64,000 nt of DNA from Cyclonatronum proteinivorum (GTDB lineage Bacteria; Bacteroidota; Rhodothermia; Balneolales; Cyclonatronaceae), in NCBI RefSeq assembly GCF_003353065.1, contig NZ_CP027806.1, positions 1,443,353-1,507,352 on the forward strand, given 5' to 3'. The translations under genes were made by a program, and so were the position numbers. This document shows positions 1 through 8,660 of the stretch, piece by piece. The notes below the pieces were generated by a model. The model was given only the letters and a program-made list of their open reading frames with translations, searched no databases and had not been told where the DNA came from. How positions within the stretch are numbered: the stretch's first letter is position 1; every line of letters starts with the position of its first letter.

Positions 1-310
1 CTGGAATACGCGAAGCGCAACCGACCGCAATCTCATTATCCGTACCGTGCTGGTACTGATTGCCGTGGGCGCCTTCTATTATTATGCTGTACGTGTAGGC
101 GGCAGGCTTACGGAATTGCGCACGACCGTCCCCATAGATTTTTCCGTTACGGAAAGCGCGATGAAAAGCGCGGCACATCTGGAGTTTGACCGACTTCATC
201 AGACCTATACCCGTGTTGCCGGATTTACGATGGGGGTACTCTTTGTGCTGTTTGGTCTGACGATTTTTGATCAGTCCCCGGCTGATAAAGCCAGTAAAAC
301 GAAATCCTGA
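1..310 (+). CDS. DUF4149-like membrane protein, 3' part only
   Basis: The reading frame is already open at the window edge (from base 2), so the true start lies outside; a GTG at 47 is probably internal. The visible ~102 residues hold one hydrophobic segment (IAVGAFYYYAV region), a soluble stretch, then a conserved-looking FDRLHQTY motif followed by a second hydrophobic helix (GFTMGVLFVLFGLTIF). The LH-x-x-Y motif before a final helix resembles the C-terminal half of DUF4149/TMEM205-type four-helix membrane proteins. Function is unknown; family assignment rests on one short motif. It ends 90 bp before lysS on the same strand. Confidence 0.55.
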   Translation, partial: WNTRSATDRNLIIRTVLVLIAVGAFYYYAVRVGGRLTELRTTVPIDFSVTESAMKSAAHLEFDRLHQTYTRVAGFTMGVLFVLFGLTIFDQSPADKASKTKS

Positions 311-400
311 GACATTTGTAGTTCACAGCGCCGGCCTGCGGAACCCGGGCATTTGTAAACGGGTTTGGCTGTGCGTGTTTCTATCTAATATTTAAAGTTT

Positions 401-1945
401 ATGAGCAAAGAAAAGCCCGAGTTATCACAACACGAACTGGAAGCGCAGCGCCGTGAAAAACTGCGACTGCTTATCGAAAAAGGGATTAATCCCTACCCGA
501 ATGAATATGAGGTGACCCACACAACCGCTGACGCAAAAGCGCATCAGGACGAATGGGTCGTTGAGGGAGAAGCCGGTGCGGGGCATCAGCGGATTTCGCT
601 TGCCGGGCGTATGATGACCCGGCGCATCATGGGCAAGGCGGCATTCTTCAACCTGCAGGACAGCGAAGGCGTGCTGCAGGTGTACATCACCCGGGACGAT
701 CTGCCGGAGGGCTACTACAATGAAGTGTTCAAGAAGCTGATTGACCTTGGGGATATTGTTGGGGTCAAAGGTTTTCTGTTCAAAACCCGAACCGGGGAGC
801 TGACGCTTCATGCGGAGGCCTTCACCCTGCTCACAAAAGTCATCAGGCCATTGCCGGTTGCCAAGGAAGCCGAAGAAGACGGCAAGAAGGTGACCTACAG
901 TGCTTTTTCGGACAAAGAGCTACGGTATAGACAGCGCTATGTGGATCTTGTCGTGAATCCGCATGTGCGGGATGTGTTTCGCAAGCGCAGCAAAATGATT
1001 GCCGTAATGCGCGATATGATGACAGAGCGCGGCTACCTTGAGGTTGAAACCCCGATTCTGCAGCCGATTTACGGCGGGGCTTCTGCGCGGCCGTTTGTGA
1101 CGCATCACAACACGCTCGATATGCAGCTTTATTTGCGCGTTGCCAACGAGCTCTATCTCAAGCGCCTGATCGTAGGCGGCTTCGACGGTGTGTTTGAGTT
1201 TGCGAAGGATTTCCGGAATGAAGGCATGAGCCGGTTCCATAATCCGGAGTTTACGCAGGTTGAACTGTACGTGGCTTACAAAGATTATAACTGGATGATG
1301 GACTTCGTGGAGGAAATGCTGGAGAAAGTCGCGCTTGAACTGCATGGGTCGACAAAAGTGCAGGTGGGCAGCCACGAAATTGATTTCCAAAAAGGATGGC
1401 GGCGGGTTACCATGTTTGACGCCATTGAGGAACAGACAGGGCACAATCTCTTTGGTCTGGACGTACCCGAACTGCGCAAAATTGCGGCATCTCTGAAAGT
1501 TGGCACAGACGACACCATGGGTGCAGGCAAAATTATTGATGAGATTTTCGGCGAGCATGTAGAGCCTAAGCTGATCCAGCCGACTTTCATCACCGATTAC
1601 CCGATTGAGATGAGTCCGCTTGCCAAAAAACACCGCAGTAAAGAAGGATTGGTAGAGCGCTTTGAGCTGATTTGCAACGGAAAGGAAGTCTGCAACGCTT
1701 TTACCGAGCTCAACGACCCGATTGATCAGCGCAATCGCCTGGAAGAACAGGCGCGGCTGCGTGCAGACGGAGACGATGAAGCGATGTCGGTAGATGAAGA
1801 CTTTCTGCGTGCGCTCGAATACGGCATGCCCCCAACGGTGGGCCTTGGCGTAGGCATTGACCGCCTGGCAATGATTATGACCAATCAGGAATCCATCCGG
1901 GATGTACTGTTTTTTCCCCACATGCGTCCGGAACATGCAGGCTGA
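401..1945 (+). CDS. lysS: Lysyl-tRNA synthetase, class II
   Basis: Charges tRNA-Lys with lysine in the cytoplasm. At 514 residues it has normal family length. The N-terminal OB-fold anticodon-binding domain (about residues 60-170, with the [19 protein letters not shown] stretch) is followed by the class II catalytic core. Motif 2 is visible as [16 protein letters not shown], and motif 3 as [12 protein letters not shown] near the C-terminus. The ATG start fits the family start ([21 protein letters not shown]). It appears to stand alone: a 270-bp AT-rich gap follows before the next gene. Confidence 0.97.
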   Translation: MSKEKPELSQHELEAQRREKLRLLIEKGINPYPNEYEVTHTTADAKAHQDEWVVEGEAGAGHQRISLAGRMMTRRIMGKAAFFNLQDSEGVLQVYITRDDLPEGYYNEVFKKLIDLGDIVGVKGFLFKTRTGELTLHAEAFTLLTKVIRPLPVAKEAEEDGKKVTYSAFSDKELRYRQRYVDLVVNPHVRDVFRKRSKMIAVMRDMMTERGYLEVETPILQPIYGGASARPFVTHHNTLDMQLYLRVANELYLKRLIVGGFDGVFEFAKDFRNEGMSRFHNPEFTQVELYVAYKDYNWMMDFVEEMLEKVALELHGSTKVQVGSHEIDFQKGWRRVTMFDAIEEQTGHNLFGLDVPELRKIAASLKVGTDDTMGAGKIIDEIFGEHVEPKLIQPTFITDYPIEMSPLAKKHRSKEGLVERFELICNGKEVCNAFTELNDPIDQRNRLEEQARLRADGDDEAMSVDEDFLRALEYGMPPTVGLGVGIDRLAMIMTNQESIRDVLFFPHMRPEHAG

Positions 1946-2050
1946 TTTGTTAATTGAAAAACCATTTTAATTAGAATTGTTAACAATTGCCTGTAACGAT
2001 CAGTTAAGCTTCAAATCAAGCCTAAAATAAAGTGAAACCGATGGAATAAA

Positions 2051-2064
2051 GCGTTTTGGGGTAG
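2051..2064 (+). repeat. 14-bp direct repeat, left copy
   Basis: The sequence GCGTTTTGGGGTAG occurs here and again at 5276-5289. The two copies bracket the secreted GLUG-repeat protein gene and the small proline-tail peptide gene. It overlaps a weak hairpin (GGGGTAGTT at 2058-2066 can pair, with one G-U, with AACTGCCCC downstream). It may be a chance match or the footprint of an insertion. Confidence 0.4.
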
Positions 2065-2289
2065 TTTTTTGATTTTATCACAGAACTGCCCCATAAAAAG
2101 TCTCATTCAGCAATTTTAATGTCACAATAGTTGTGTTATATAGTTGCTATGTAAGTGAACATTTAATAAATTAGTATTGTATAGTGTTCGGAATAGGCAT
2201 TTCGGTTCATTTATCTTATGTTCTACAAGCCTGACTCCGACAGTAATTACAAACGGGTCCACAAAAAACAAAACAAACAATACAAGAAG

Positions 2290-4992
2290 ATGGCAAATAC
2301 CTACAAGTCCAGATTAAAGCCCTACGTGGCTGGGTTGCTTGCACTGCTGATATTCAGTCCGGCAGTCGCAATAGCTCAGTTTCCAGGGGGAGATGGGTCT
2401 CAAAACGATCCATTCCAAATTGAAGATGCTCAGCAACTCTCTGATGTGAGAAATGACATCAGCCTCGGAGTTTATTATAAGTTGATACAGGACATCACAT
2501 TTGATGGTTCTGATGTTTGGGAACCTATTGGTTCGGCAAGCCAACCTTTCCTGGCAAATTTTGACGGAGGTGGTTTTACGATATCAGGTCTTCAAATTAA
2601 TGACACTACAGGCGGTAATGAAAGCGGCCTTTTTGGAATAATTGGCAATGGGGGTAAAGTTACAAATCTGGTACTCTCAGATGTAAATATTAATTTACCA
2701 AATGCTGTAAGTGTAGGTGCTCTTGCAGGCGGTGCCACCGATAATGCAACAATCACGCACATTACAGTATCATCAGGTACTATAGTAGGTTTTGAGAATG
2801 TTGGCGGAATCATCGGAAGAATCCGTGGCGGTTCAACTACATTCGCTGATAATACCTCAGCAGCTACCGTAATAGGAAGTGAAAGAGTTGGCGGTGTAGC
2901 TGGTATAATGCGTGTGACTCGAATTGAAAGATGCTCGTCAACTGGTGTCGTTCAATTGGATGCCGGTGGTGCTGGCGACATTGGTGGTTTGGTTGGTTTT
3001 ATGAACGATGTAACAAGAGTGCGTGAGTCTTACAGCTCTGCACAAGTTATTATGTCAAACTCAAACGGTGGTCTTTTAAGAGGCGCTGGCGGTCTTGTTG
3101 GTGCTATCGTCGATGGTACAACCGAAGTGATCAACACTTATGCGACCGGAACACTTACTGTAGATGACCGTTCTATGAACGATCTAAGTATTGGTGGCTT
3201 GGTAGGAAGAATGGAAGGTGGAAAAATTGTTAATTCCTATGCATCAAATATTTTTGATTTTGACGCTCATCTACTTCGTTCGAGAACAGGTGGCTTGATA
3301 GGTTCATTTTCAGCAACACTTCCTATTTCTGCTGTACAAAGTTCATACTGGAATGAAGATGTTTCCGGCCTTGCAAGTCGTACGCCTGATGCGGGAACCA
3401 ACCGTACCACCGATCAAATGAAAATTCGTTCAAAATTTGTGAATAATGGTTGGAATTTTGATACCGTATGGCAAAACAGCAGAGCCACTTCGATGCCATA
3501 TTTGCGCAATGTAAGTCAAACAATCATTGCTGGCCCTGAGATTGGAGCCATTAGCGATCAGGAAGCCTGGAGACATCTCGGTACATCATTAACCGGTGTG
3601 ACCTACGATAACTTATTGCATCCTATATGGACGCAAGGTGTTCCCGGATCAGATAACCCTGGTTCAGCGAACCCAAACATTTTCACATATAATTCAACAA
3701 CAAATGAATGGGTAGCGCTGCAGGATATGGCTGATGAAATCCCAATTGGTTCCGGCTTTGCAGTATATGTTTATTCAGCTGATTTTGACGGACAGCCAAT
3801 AAATGATCAGGGATTCCCTAAGAGTTTACTCGTTGAAGGCGCCAAAATTTCTGACGATATAATAAGACCGATTAATACACTAAGAAACGGTTGGACCTTC
3901 TTGTCTAACAGCTTTTTGTTTCCGGTATTATGGGAAGACATTTTTGCTGCCAATGATGTCAGATTAGATCCTGTAGTTTATGTATACGACCCGCGCGTAA
4001 CTGAGCCAAGTTACAGAGTTTGGAATGGTGAAACTGGCGCTGGTGATTTGGCACTTAATGGATTTATCTCCCCGTTCCAGGGTTTCTTTGTGAAAACTGC
4101 CAGAAGTGGAAGCGGCAACCAGGTAACACTCCCAGCTTCAGCTCAAAGACCAGACAGAAACTCTAACCTGCTCACAAGAAATCCGTCAGACTTTTTGGCT
4201 ACATTAAATCTGAATGCGAAACTTGTAGGTCAGGAACGTGAGCGTAATCTCATGGTTGTTTTCAGTGAAACAGAGACCTCCAATGGATTAGCTTTAGCAC
4301 CAATGGATGGTGTATCATATGTTGAGTTTGCTGTCCTAGATGAAGAAATCGGAACGCTGAATCGTATGTTCAATGCATCCTCACCCGAGGGAACGTACAA
4401 TTTCCCTATTGTCCTCAGAAACCTGGAATTCGAAAACAACGGTTGGTTTGAGTACTCCGGTGAGTTTAATCTGTCATGGAGCGGTCTTGATGATTTTCCT
4501 GCGGACTGGGAGTTTACATTAACAGATACGCAGACTGGCGAGGTAACAGACCTAAGAACTAACGAAATCATTACAGTTAACACAACTGTTATGCAGGTTT
4601 CTGATAGCCCCGCTGTTGAATGGAATCTGAGCCCGACACCCGTAACCGCATCTGTAACTGATTCCAGATTCATTCTTACAGTTGTTGCCGGCGCACCTGT
4701 AAGCATTGGGGAAGGTCTTGAGTCTCCAACTCAAATTACACTTGAACAAAATTACCCCAATCCGTTCAACCCAACTACAAGCATACGTTACACGTTGAAT
4801 GCTTCTTCTGATGTCAGACTTGATGTATTTAATCTGATGGGTCAGCGTGTTGCTTCACTTCAAGATGGATTCCAGCAGGCTGGTACACACACGGTATCTT
4901 TTGACGGCTCTCAGCTTTCAAGTGGTGTGTATGTTTACAGACTGCAAGCCGGTGGTCAAACTCTTACCAGAAAAATGACCTTAGTCAAATAA
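2290..4992 (+). CDS. T9SS-secreted GLUG-motif repeat protein
   Basis: Large extracellular or cell-surface protein. The open frame begins at ATG 2218, but the ATG at 2290 directly precedes a clear signal peptide (basic MANTYKSRLK, hydrophobic GLLALLIFSPAVAIA, cleavage near AQF), so 2290 is preferred (900 residues). Residues ~90-390 hold repeated GLUG-like units (GGNESGLFG, NVGGIIGRI, RVGGVAGIM, GDIGGLVGF, GAGGLVGAI, IGGLVGRM), a beta-helix type repeat of adhesins. The last ~80 residues are a type A T9SS sorting domain (QNYPNPFNPTT, FNLMGQRV, GVYVYRL, KMTLVK). The cargo function is unknown; adhesion or substrate binding is inference. Base composition is more AT-rich than neighbouring genes. Confidence 0.93.
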   Translation: MANTYKSRLKPYVAGLLALLIFSPAVAIAQFPGGDGSQNDPFQIEDAQQLSDVRNDISLGVYYKLIQDITFDGSDVWEPIGSASQPFLANFDGGGFTISGLQINDTTGGNESGLFGIIGNGGKVTNLVLSDVNINLPNAVSVGALAGGATDNATITHITVSSGTIVGFENVGGIIGRIRGGSTTFADNTSAATVIGSERVGGVAGIMRVTRIERCSSTGVVQLDAGGAGDIGGLVGFMNDVTRVRESYSSAQVIMSNSNGGLLRGAGGLVGAIVDGTTEVINTYATGTLTVDDRSMNDLSIGGLVGRMEGGKIVNSYASNIFDFDAHLLRSRTGGLIGSFSATLPISAVQSSYWNEDVSGLASRTPDAGTNRTTDQMKIRSKFVNNGWNFDTVWQNSRATSMPYLRNVSQTIIAGPEIGAISDQEAWRHLGTSLTGVTYDNLLHPIWTQGVPGSDNPGSANPNIFTYNSTTNEWVALQDMADEIPIGSGFAVYVYSADFDGQPINDQGFPKSLLVEGAKISDDIIRPINTLRNGWTFLSNSFLFPVLWEDIFAANDVRLDPVVYVYDPRVTEPSYRVWNGETGAGDLALNGFISPFQGFFVKTARSGSGNQVTLPASAQRPDRNSNLLTRNPSDFLATLNLNAKLVGQERERNLMVVFSETETSNGLALAPMDGVSYVEFAVLDEEIGTLNRMFNASSPEGTYNFPIVLRNLEFENNGWFEYSGEFNLSWSGLDDFPADWEFTLTDTQTGEVTDLRTNEIITVNTTVMQVSDSPAVEWNLSPTPVTASVTDSRFILTVVAGAPVSIGEGLESPTQITLEQNYPNPFNPTTSIRYTLNASSDVRLDVFNLMGQRVASLQDGFQQAGTHTVSFDGSQLSSGVYVYRLQAGGQTLTRKMTLVK

Positions 4993-5071
4993 GGTTGCGG
5001 GACTTTGGTAACATGTTTTGCCATAGCAAGTTTAATTCTGATCAAACAATTTATCTAAATTTTTTAGCGAC

Positions 5072-5212
5072 ATGAAGAAAGAAACATATGAAAAACCATC
5101 GCTGAAGTGCACTGAATTTGATTCAAGAACTTCATGTGTATTGATGTCATTACCTCCATCAGGGCCACCGGCTCCACCAACAGGGCCGACACCTCCTCCG
5201 CAGGAGTTCTAA
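5072..5212 (+). CDS. 46-residue peptide with YxxPxL head and proline-rich tail
   Basis: A short ORF between the secreted GLUG protein and the arg/GntR cluster. The start is MKKETYEKPSLKCTEFD, the middle has two cysteines (C13, C22), and the tail is rich in PP, GPP and GPT units (residues 28-46, ending PPPQEF). The lysine-rich start with YEKPSL resembles the YxxPxL recognition motif of RiPP leader peptides, such as lasso precursors, and the common short Bacteroidota peptides starting MKKxYxxP. No modification enzymes are adjacent and no lasso-type acidic residue at core position 7-9 is evident. A perfect hairpin terminator follows 30 bp after the stop, supporting independent expression. Function unknown. 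Confidence 0.55.
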   Translation: MKKETYEKPSLKCTEFDSRTSCVLMSLPPSGPPAPPTGPTPPPQEF

Positions 5213-5242
5213 AGCACTAATAGCTTCATTTGCTTAGAAAAG

Positions 5243-5274
5243 AAAAGGCAGTATTCATTTGAATACTGCCTTTT
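5243..5274 (+). terminator. Strong intrinsic terminator after the small peptide gene
   Basis: A perfect 15-bp inverted repeat (AAAAGGCAGTATTCA / TGAATACTGCCTTTT) with only 2 bases between the arms and T-rich 3' arm. It lies 30 bp after the peptide stop codon and, being symmetric, could also act on the opposite strand after the GntR gene. Confidence 0.85.
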
Positions 5275-5275
5275 C

Positions 5276-5289
5276 GCGTTTTGGGGTAG
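5276..5289 (+). repeat. 14-bp direct repeat, right copy
   Basis: Exact second copy of the 14-mer at 2051-2064, just after the terminator of the small peptide gene. Confidence 0.4.
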
Positions 5290-5361
5290 GGAGTGGAAAT
5301 ATTGAATAGCTAAGTTTTCTACACTTCAGATATGCGGCTAAACTACAAGATTAGCATTCAG

Positions 5362-6252
5362 CTATGCGTCTTCCCAGAGTTCAGAACGGATTAAGTCTGC
5401 GCTCCTCGCATTCATTTCGTAGGTTATTACTTTTCTTTTTCTGTCGGGAATAGCTGCTTCAACCGCTCGTGCACAACCCGGCGTATATAGCACGATATCC
5501 GCTTTGTATGCGAGGGAAGGCAAGCTGCGGCTTTCAATTTTGAAGCTTTCGAATTTCAGGGCAGAATGGAAAGCTGATCGAATCTGTGATTCTAAATGAG
5601 GAAGGCTTTCCTGCTCTCGCGCGAGTAGAACCGCTGTTTCAAGTCCTGTACGCTCTGCTAAGGATACAATTAGTTCATAGTTAAGGCTGTATATAAACGG
5701 AATAACGCGGGCTTCATCTGATTCAGATAAGAAATTACTGTAAAAATGTATAGGGGTGAGGAGTGCGTCGTACTGAACGAGAGTACCCGGGCTGTCGGGT
5801 GTTATGGGTTCTGACTTCACGCCAACTTCTTTGCTGATACATCCCGATAGCATTTGTGCAAGTTCCATGGTAGGTCCGACGGTCGCACAGCGCTGTATGC
5901 GTTCGGGCCAGTCCATGAAATTGAGCTGTTCATGAAACAAGGTTTCAATTTCTTCTTCATTCAGACCGTAGCCTATCAGTTCTTCAAGTACGAGACGGAA
6001 TTTTGTCGCCCCTTTTTCAAGCCTTTCTGATTTATCCAATTTTGTGGCAGGGCTGCAGACTATATAGCCCCGCTGCTGACTCTCAAGCAAGCCTTCTTCA
6101 GCAAGCAACTGATAGGCTTTACGAACGGTGTGAAAGCTTGCTTCAAGTTGTTTTCCCAGCACCCGCGTTGAGGGAAGGACTTCACCGACCTGGAACTGAC
6201 GCGTAGCGATCAGAAGACGAATGCGGTCTGCAATGTGTTTGGAGGATTTCAT
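5362..6252 (-). CDS. GntR-family transcriptional regulator with a non-UTRA effector domain
   Basis: DNA-binding regulator. Residues ~1-70 form a winged helix-turn-helix of the GntR/YtrA type (IADRIRLLIATRQFQVGEVLPSTRVLGKQL, then TVRKAYQLLAEEGLLESQQRGYIV). The remaining ~225 residues lack both aminotransferase and UTRA features. They look like a small alpha/beta ligand-binding domain (TVGPTMELAQML, LVQYDALLTPIHFYSNF, ADIVLYTPG), similar in style to the periplasmic-binding-like C-termini of some GntR proteins. The frame extends upstream to 6384 but that would overlap argJ; the ATG at 6252 starts the HTH and is preferred. It follows argJ by 55 bp on the same strand, so it may be cotranscribed with, and possibly regulate, the arg genes (inference). 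Confidence 0.85.
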   Translation of the reverse strand: MKSSKHIADRIRLLIATRQFQVGEVLPSTRVLGKQLEASFHTVRKAYQLLAEEGLLESQQRGYIVCSPATKLDKSERLEKGATKFRLVLEELIGYGLNEEEIETLFHEQLNFMDWPERIQRCATVGPTMELAQMLSGCISKEVGVKSEPITPDSPGTLVQYDALLTPIHFYSNFLSESDEARVIPFIYSLNYELIVSLAERTGLETAVLLAREQESLPHLESQIRSAFHSALKFESFKIESRSLPSLAYKADIVLYTPGCARAVEAAIPDRKRKVITYEMNARSADLIRSELWEDA

Positions 6253-6307
6253 GCGGGGCGGGAAGCTAAAGAATGCTGCGTGAAATAGTACAGGAGGGGC
6301 GTCGGGT

Positions 6308-7510
6308 TTAAGTTGTGTATTCAGCGTTGATGCGCACATACTCGTAACTGAGGTCACAGCCCCAGCCTTTAGCTTCGGCTTCACCCTGATTGAAGTGCAG
6401 CGTGATGGCGATTTCAGTAGATCGCATGAGCCGCTTAAGTTCGTTCAGGTTTACCCGGAGCGGCTGACCGCCTTTCAGAATCTGAATTTCAGTGTCGGCG
6501 CTGATATATAAATCGGTTTTGTCGGGATCAAAACTGACACCGGCCCGGCCGGCAGCCGCGACGATGCGGCCCCAGTTGGGGTCACGTCCGAATAAGGCTG
6601 TTTTGACAAGGGCAGAGTCAGATACTGTCCGGATGATTTGACGGGCCTGATCTTTCGCAGCGAGTCCTTTCACCCTGTACTCAATAAGCTTCGATGCCCC
6701 TTCCCCGTCGGAGACAATCATGCGCGCAAGGTGTTCACACAGTTCAAACAGTTTGGTTTTAAAGAGTGCATAGGATTCATCTTTTTCCGTGATCTCTTCA
6801 TTGCCCGCCGCGCCGTTGGAAAGAATGGCAACCATGTCGTTGGTTGAAGTGTCTCCATCAACCGTAATCATATTAAAGGTGTCGTTTACGACTTCCCCCA
6901 GCATTTCCTGCAGTAATTCCGGCTTGATGGCTGCGTCACACATAATAAAACCCAGCATTGTGCCCATATTGGGGTGTATCATCCCGGATCCTTTGGCGAC
7001 AGCCCCCATATTGATTTCGGTATCGCCCAGTCGGAAGCGAACGAAGCCTTCCTTCGGAAAAGTGTCGGTTGTGAGGATAGCACTTGCAAGCAGGGAACCT
7101 GCAACTTTACGGCTCGTTAGCTTAGCGGCATTTTCCCTGATTCCGGCAACAATCTTTTCGGTTGGCAGCTCACGGCCAATCACTCCGGTTGATGCAACCA
7201 GGATCTGTTCCCGCGGAATGTTTAGTTCTTCCGAAACGGCGGCAATCATAGCCTGAGCGCCGATATAGCCCTGTTTTCCGGTACAGGCATTGGCGTTACC
7301 GGAGTTGATGACAATGGCCTGAATCCGGCCGTTTTTGATATGCTCCCTGCATATTTTGATGGGTTCCGCTACGACCACGTTGCGCGTAAAAACAGCCGCA
7401 GCTGAGGCAGGCTTATCAGACACGATGAGCCCAAGGTCTCGGCGTTTGCTTTTAACACCCGTATGGGCTCCCCAATACCGAAAGCCGCGTACATTAGTTA
7501 TGTTTTCCAT
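6308..7510 (-). CDS. argJ: Glutamate N-acetyltransferase / ornithine acetyltransferase
   Basis: Transfers the acetyl group from N-acetylornithine to glutamate, recycling acetyl groups in arginine synthesis; some members also use acetyl-CoA. 400 residues, typical length. Visible family motifs: NSGNANACTG (69-78), KGSGMIHPNMGTMLGF (173-188) with the autocatalytic cleavage site before T184 (nucleophile; the preceding residue is Gly rather than the usual Ala), and VDGDTSTND. Its start is 9 bp from the argC stop, indicating an argC-argJ transcript. Whether it is mono- or bifunctional cannot be told from sequence alone. Confidence 0.96.
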   Translation of the reverse strand: MENITNVRGFRYWGAHTGVKSKRRDLGLIVSDKPASAAAVFTRNVVVAEPIKICREHIKNGRIQAIVINSGNANACTGKQGYIGAQAMIAAVSEELNIPREQILVASTGVIGRELPTEKIVAGIRENAAKLTSRKVAGSLLASAILTTDTFPKEGFVRFRLGDTEINMGAVAKGSGMIHPNMGTMLGFIMCDAAIKPELLQEMLGEVVNDTFNMITVDGDTSTNDMVAILSNGAAGNEEITEKDESYALFKTKLFELCEHLARMIVSDGEGASKLIEYRVKGLAAKDQARQIIRTVSDSALVKTALFGRDPNWGRIVAAAGRAGVSFDPDKTDLYISADTEIQILKGGQPLRVNLNELKRLMRSTEIAITLHFNQGEAEAKGWGCDLSYEYVRINAEYTT

Positions 7511-7519
7511 AGGTGAATT

Positions 7520-8563
7520 TCAGGGACAAACCGGACTTTCTGTTAGTCCCGTAGTTTCCTTCAGATTGTTAATAAGGTTCATATTCTGCACAGCCTGACC
7601 CGCGGCACCTTTCATCAGGTTATCAATAGCACTGAGGGTGATGATTCGATTGGTGCGAGGATCGTACGAGGCATAAATATCACAAAAATTTGACGCCCGA
7701 ACAAAGCGAAGCTGCGGCGAATCCGATCTTAACCGGATAAAATATTCTTCGCCATAATAGCTGTGATAGAGTTCAGAGAGTGCTTCCGGACTAATGGTTT
7801 TCTTACATGTACTGTAAGTTGCGGTTAAAATACCGCGGTTTACAGGTAGCAAATGCGGGGTAAACTGTGCAATGACATCCTGACCGGTAAAGCGTTGTAC
7901 GGTTTGTTCAATCTCGGGACTATGCCGGTGCGTTTGCATGCCGTATGCGCTAAAATTGTCGTACGCATGCGGGAAGTGCGTATTTGCTTTCGGTGAAATT
8001 CCTGCACCGGTAATGCCCGACTTTGCGTCGATCACCACGGAATCAGGTTCTATGAGCTTCTCATTCACAAGTGGTGCGAGGGGCAGAATGGCGGAGGTAG
8101 GATAGCAACCCGGGTTTGCAATGAGCTGCGCGCTCTGAATCTGATCCCGGAAGAGCTCCGGAAGCCCGTAGGCTGCCTGTGCGCTGAGGGCTGGCATTAC
8201 GTGTTTGGTCTGATACCATTTCTCATACAGGGCAGTATCTGTCATGCGGAAGTCCCCGGATAAATCAATCACTTTGCAGGGCAGGGGATGATGTTTTTCA
8301 ACAAAAAGCATGGAGACGCGATGGGGAAGTGCAAGGAAAAGGGTGTCAAGCTCATCCAAGTCTATTTCTTCAAGGGGTTTCAGCCGGATTTGGGTAAGGT
8401 TCTGCAACTGAGGGTGCAGCTCATGCAGCCACATACCGGCGTTACGCTCTGAGCTTACCCCCATGAGTTCAACGTTCGGGTGACGCAACAGCAATCGGAC
8501 AAGTTCTGCACCTGTATAACCGCTTGCTCCGGCTATGGCAACTTTAATTTTGGTAGCACTCAT
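7520..8563 (-). CDS. argC: N-acetyl-gamma-glutamyl-phosphate reductase
   Basis: Reduces N-acetylglutamyl-5-phosphate to the semialdehyde with NADPH, the third step of arginine synthesis. 347 residues. The N-terminal Rossmann motif GASGYTGAELVRLL (12-25) and the catalytic cysteine in NPGCYPT (C153) are present, as is the HxHSPEIEQ region. It lies between argD and argJ on the minus strand. A terminator-like hairpin sits only ~33 bp upstream of its start, so its transcription may be partly separated from argBD. Confidence 0.96.
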   Translation of the reverse strand: MSATKIKVAIAGASGYTGAELVRLLLRHPNVELMGVSSERNAGMWLHELHPQLQNLTQIRLKPLEEIDLDELDTLFLALPHRVSMLFVEKHHPLPCKVIDLSGDFRMTDTALYEKWYQTKHVMPALSAQAAYGLPELFRDQIQSAQLIANPGCYPTSAILPLAPLVNEKLIEPDSVVIDAKSGITGAGISPKANTHFPHAYDNFSAYGMQTHRHSPEIEQTVQRFTGQDVIAQFTPHLLPVNRGILTATYSTCKKTISPEALSELYHSYYGEEYFIRLRSDSPQLRFVRASNFCDIYASYDPRTNRIITLSAIDNLMKGAAGQAVQNMNLINNLKETTGLTESPVCP

Positions 8564-8596
8564 AAAAATTTGGGAATTTCATTGATCTCAGGCAAA

Positions 8597-8640
8597 AAAA
8601 CACAAAGAACAGCGGGAAAACATGCTGTCCTTTGTGTTTT
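8597..8640 (-). terminator. Terminator-like hairpin between argD and argC
   Basis: Arms at 8597-8613 and 8624-8640 (AAAACACAAAG-like / CTTTGTGTTTT, with one bulged mismatch) enclose a ~10-base loop. Read on the minus strand it is followed by a run of seven T. It lies 20 bp after the argD stop and 33 bp before argC, so it is either an argBD terminator or an attenuating element inside the operon. Confidence 0.75.
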
Positions 8641-8660
8641 GCGCTGACTCATATTAAAAA

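Noticed and set aside
920-1936. 338-residue minus-strand frame opposite lysS
   Set aside because: It is the antisense of a certain lysyl-tRNA synthetase, with no domain or start signal of its own.
5072-5212. Lasso-peptide precursor
   Set aside because: The YxxPxL motif fits, but no Gly-led core with Asp/Glu at position 7-9 is present and no maturation genes are adjacent. Kept only as an unclassified peptide.
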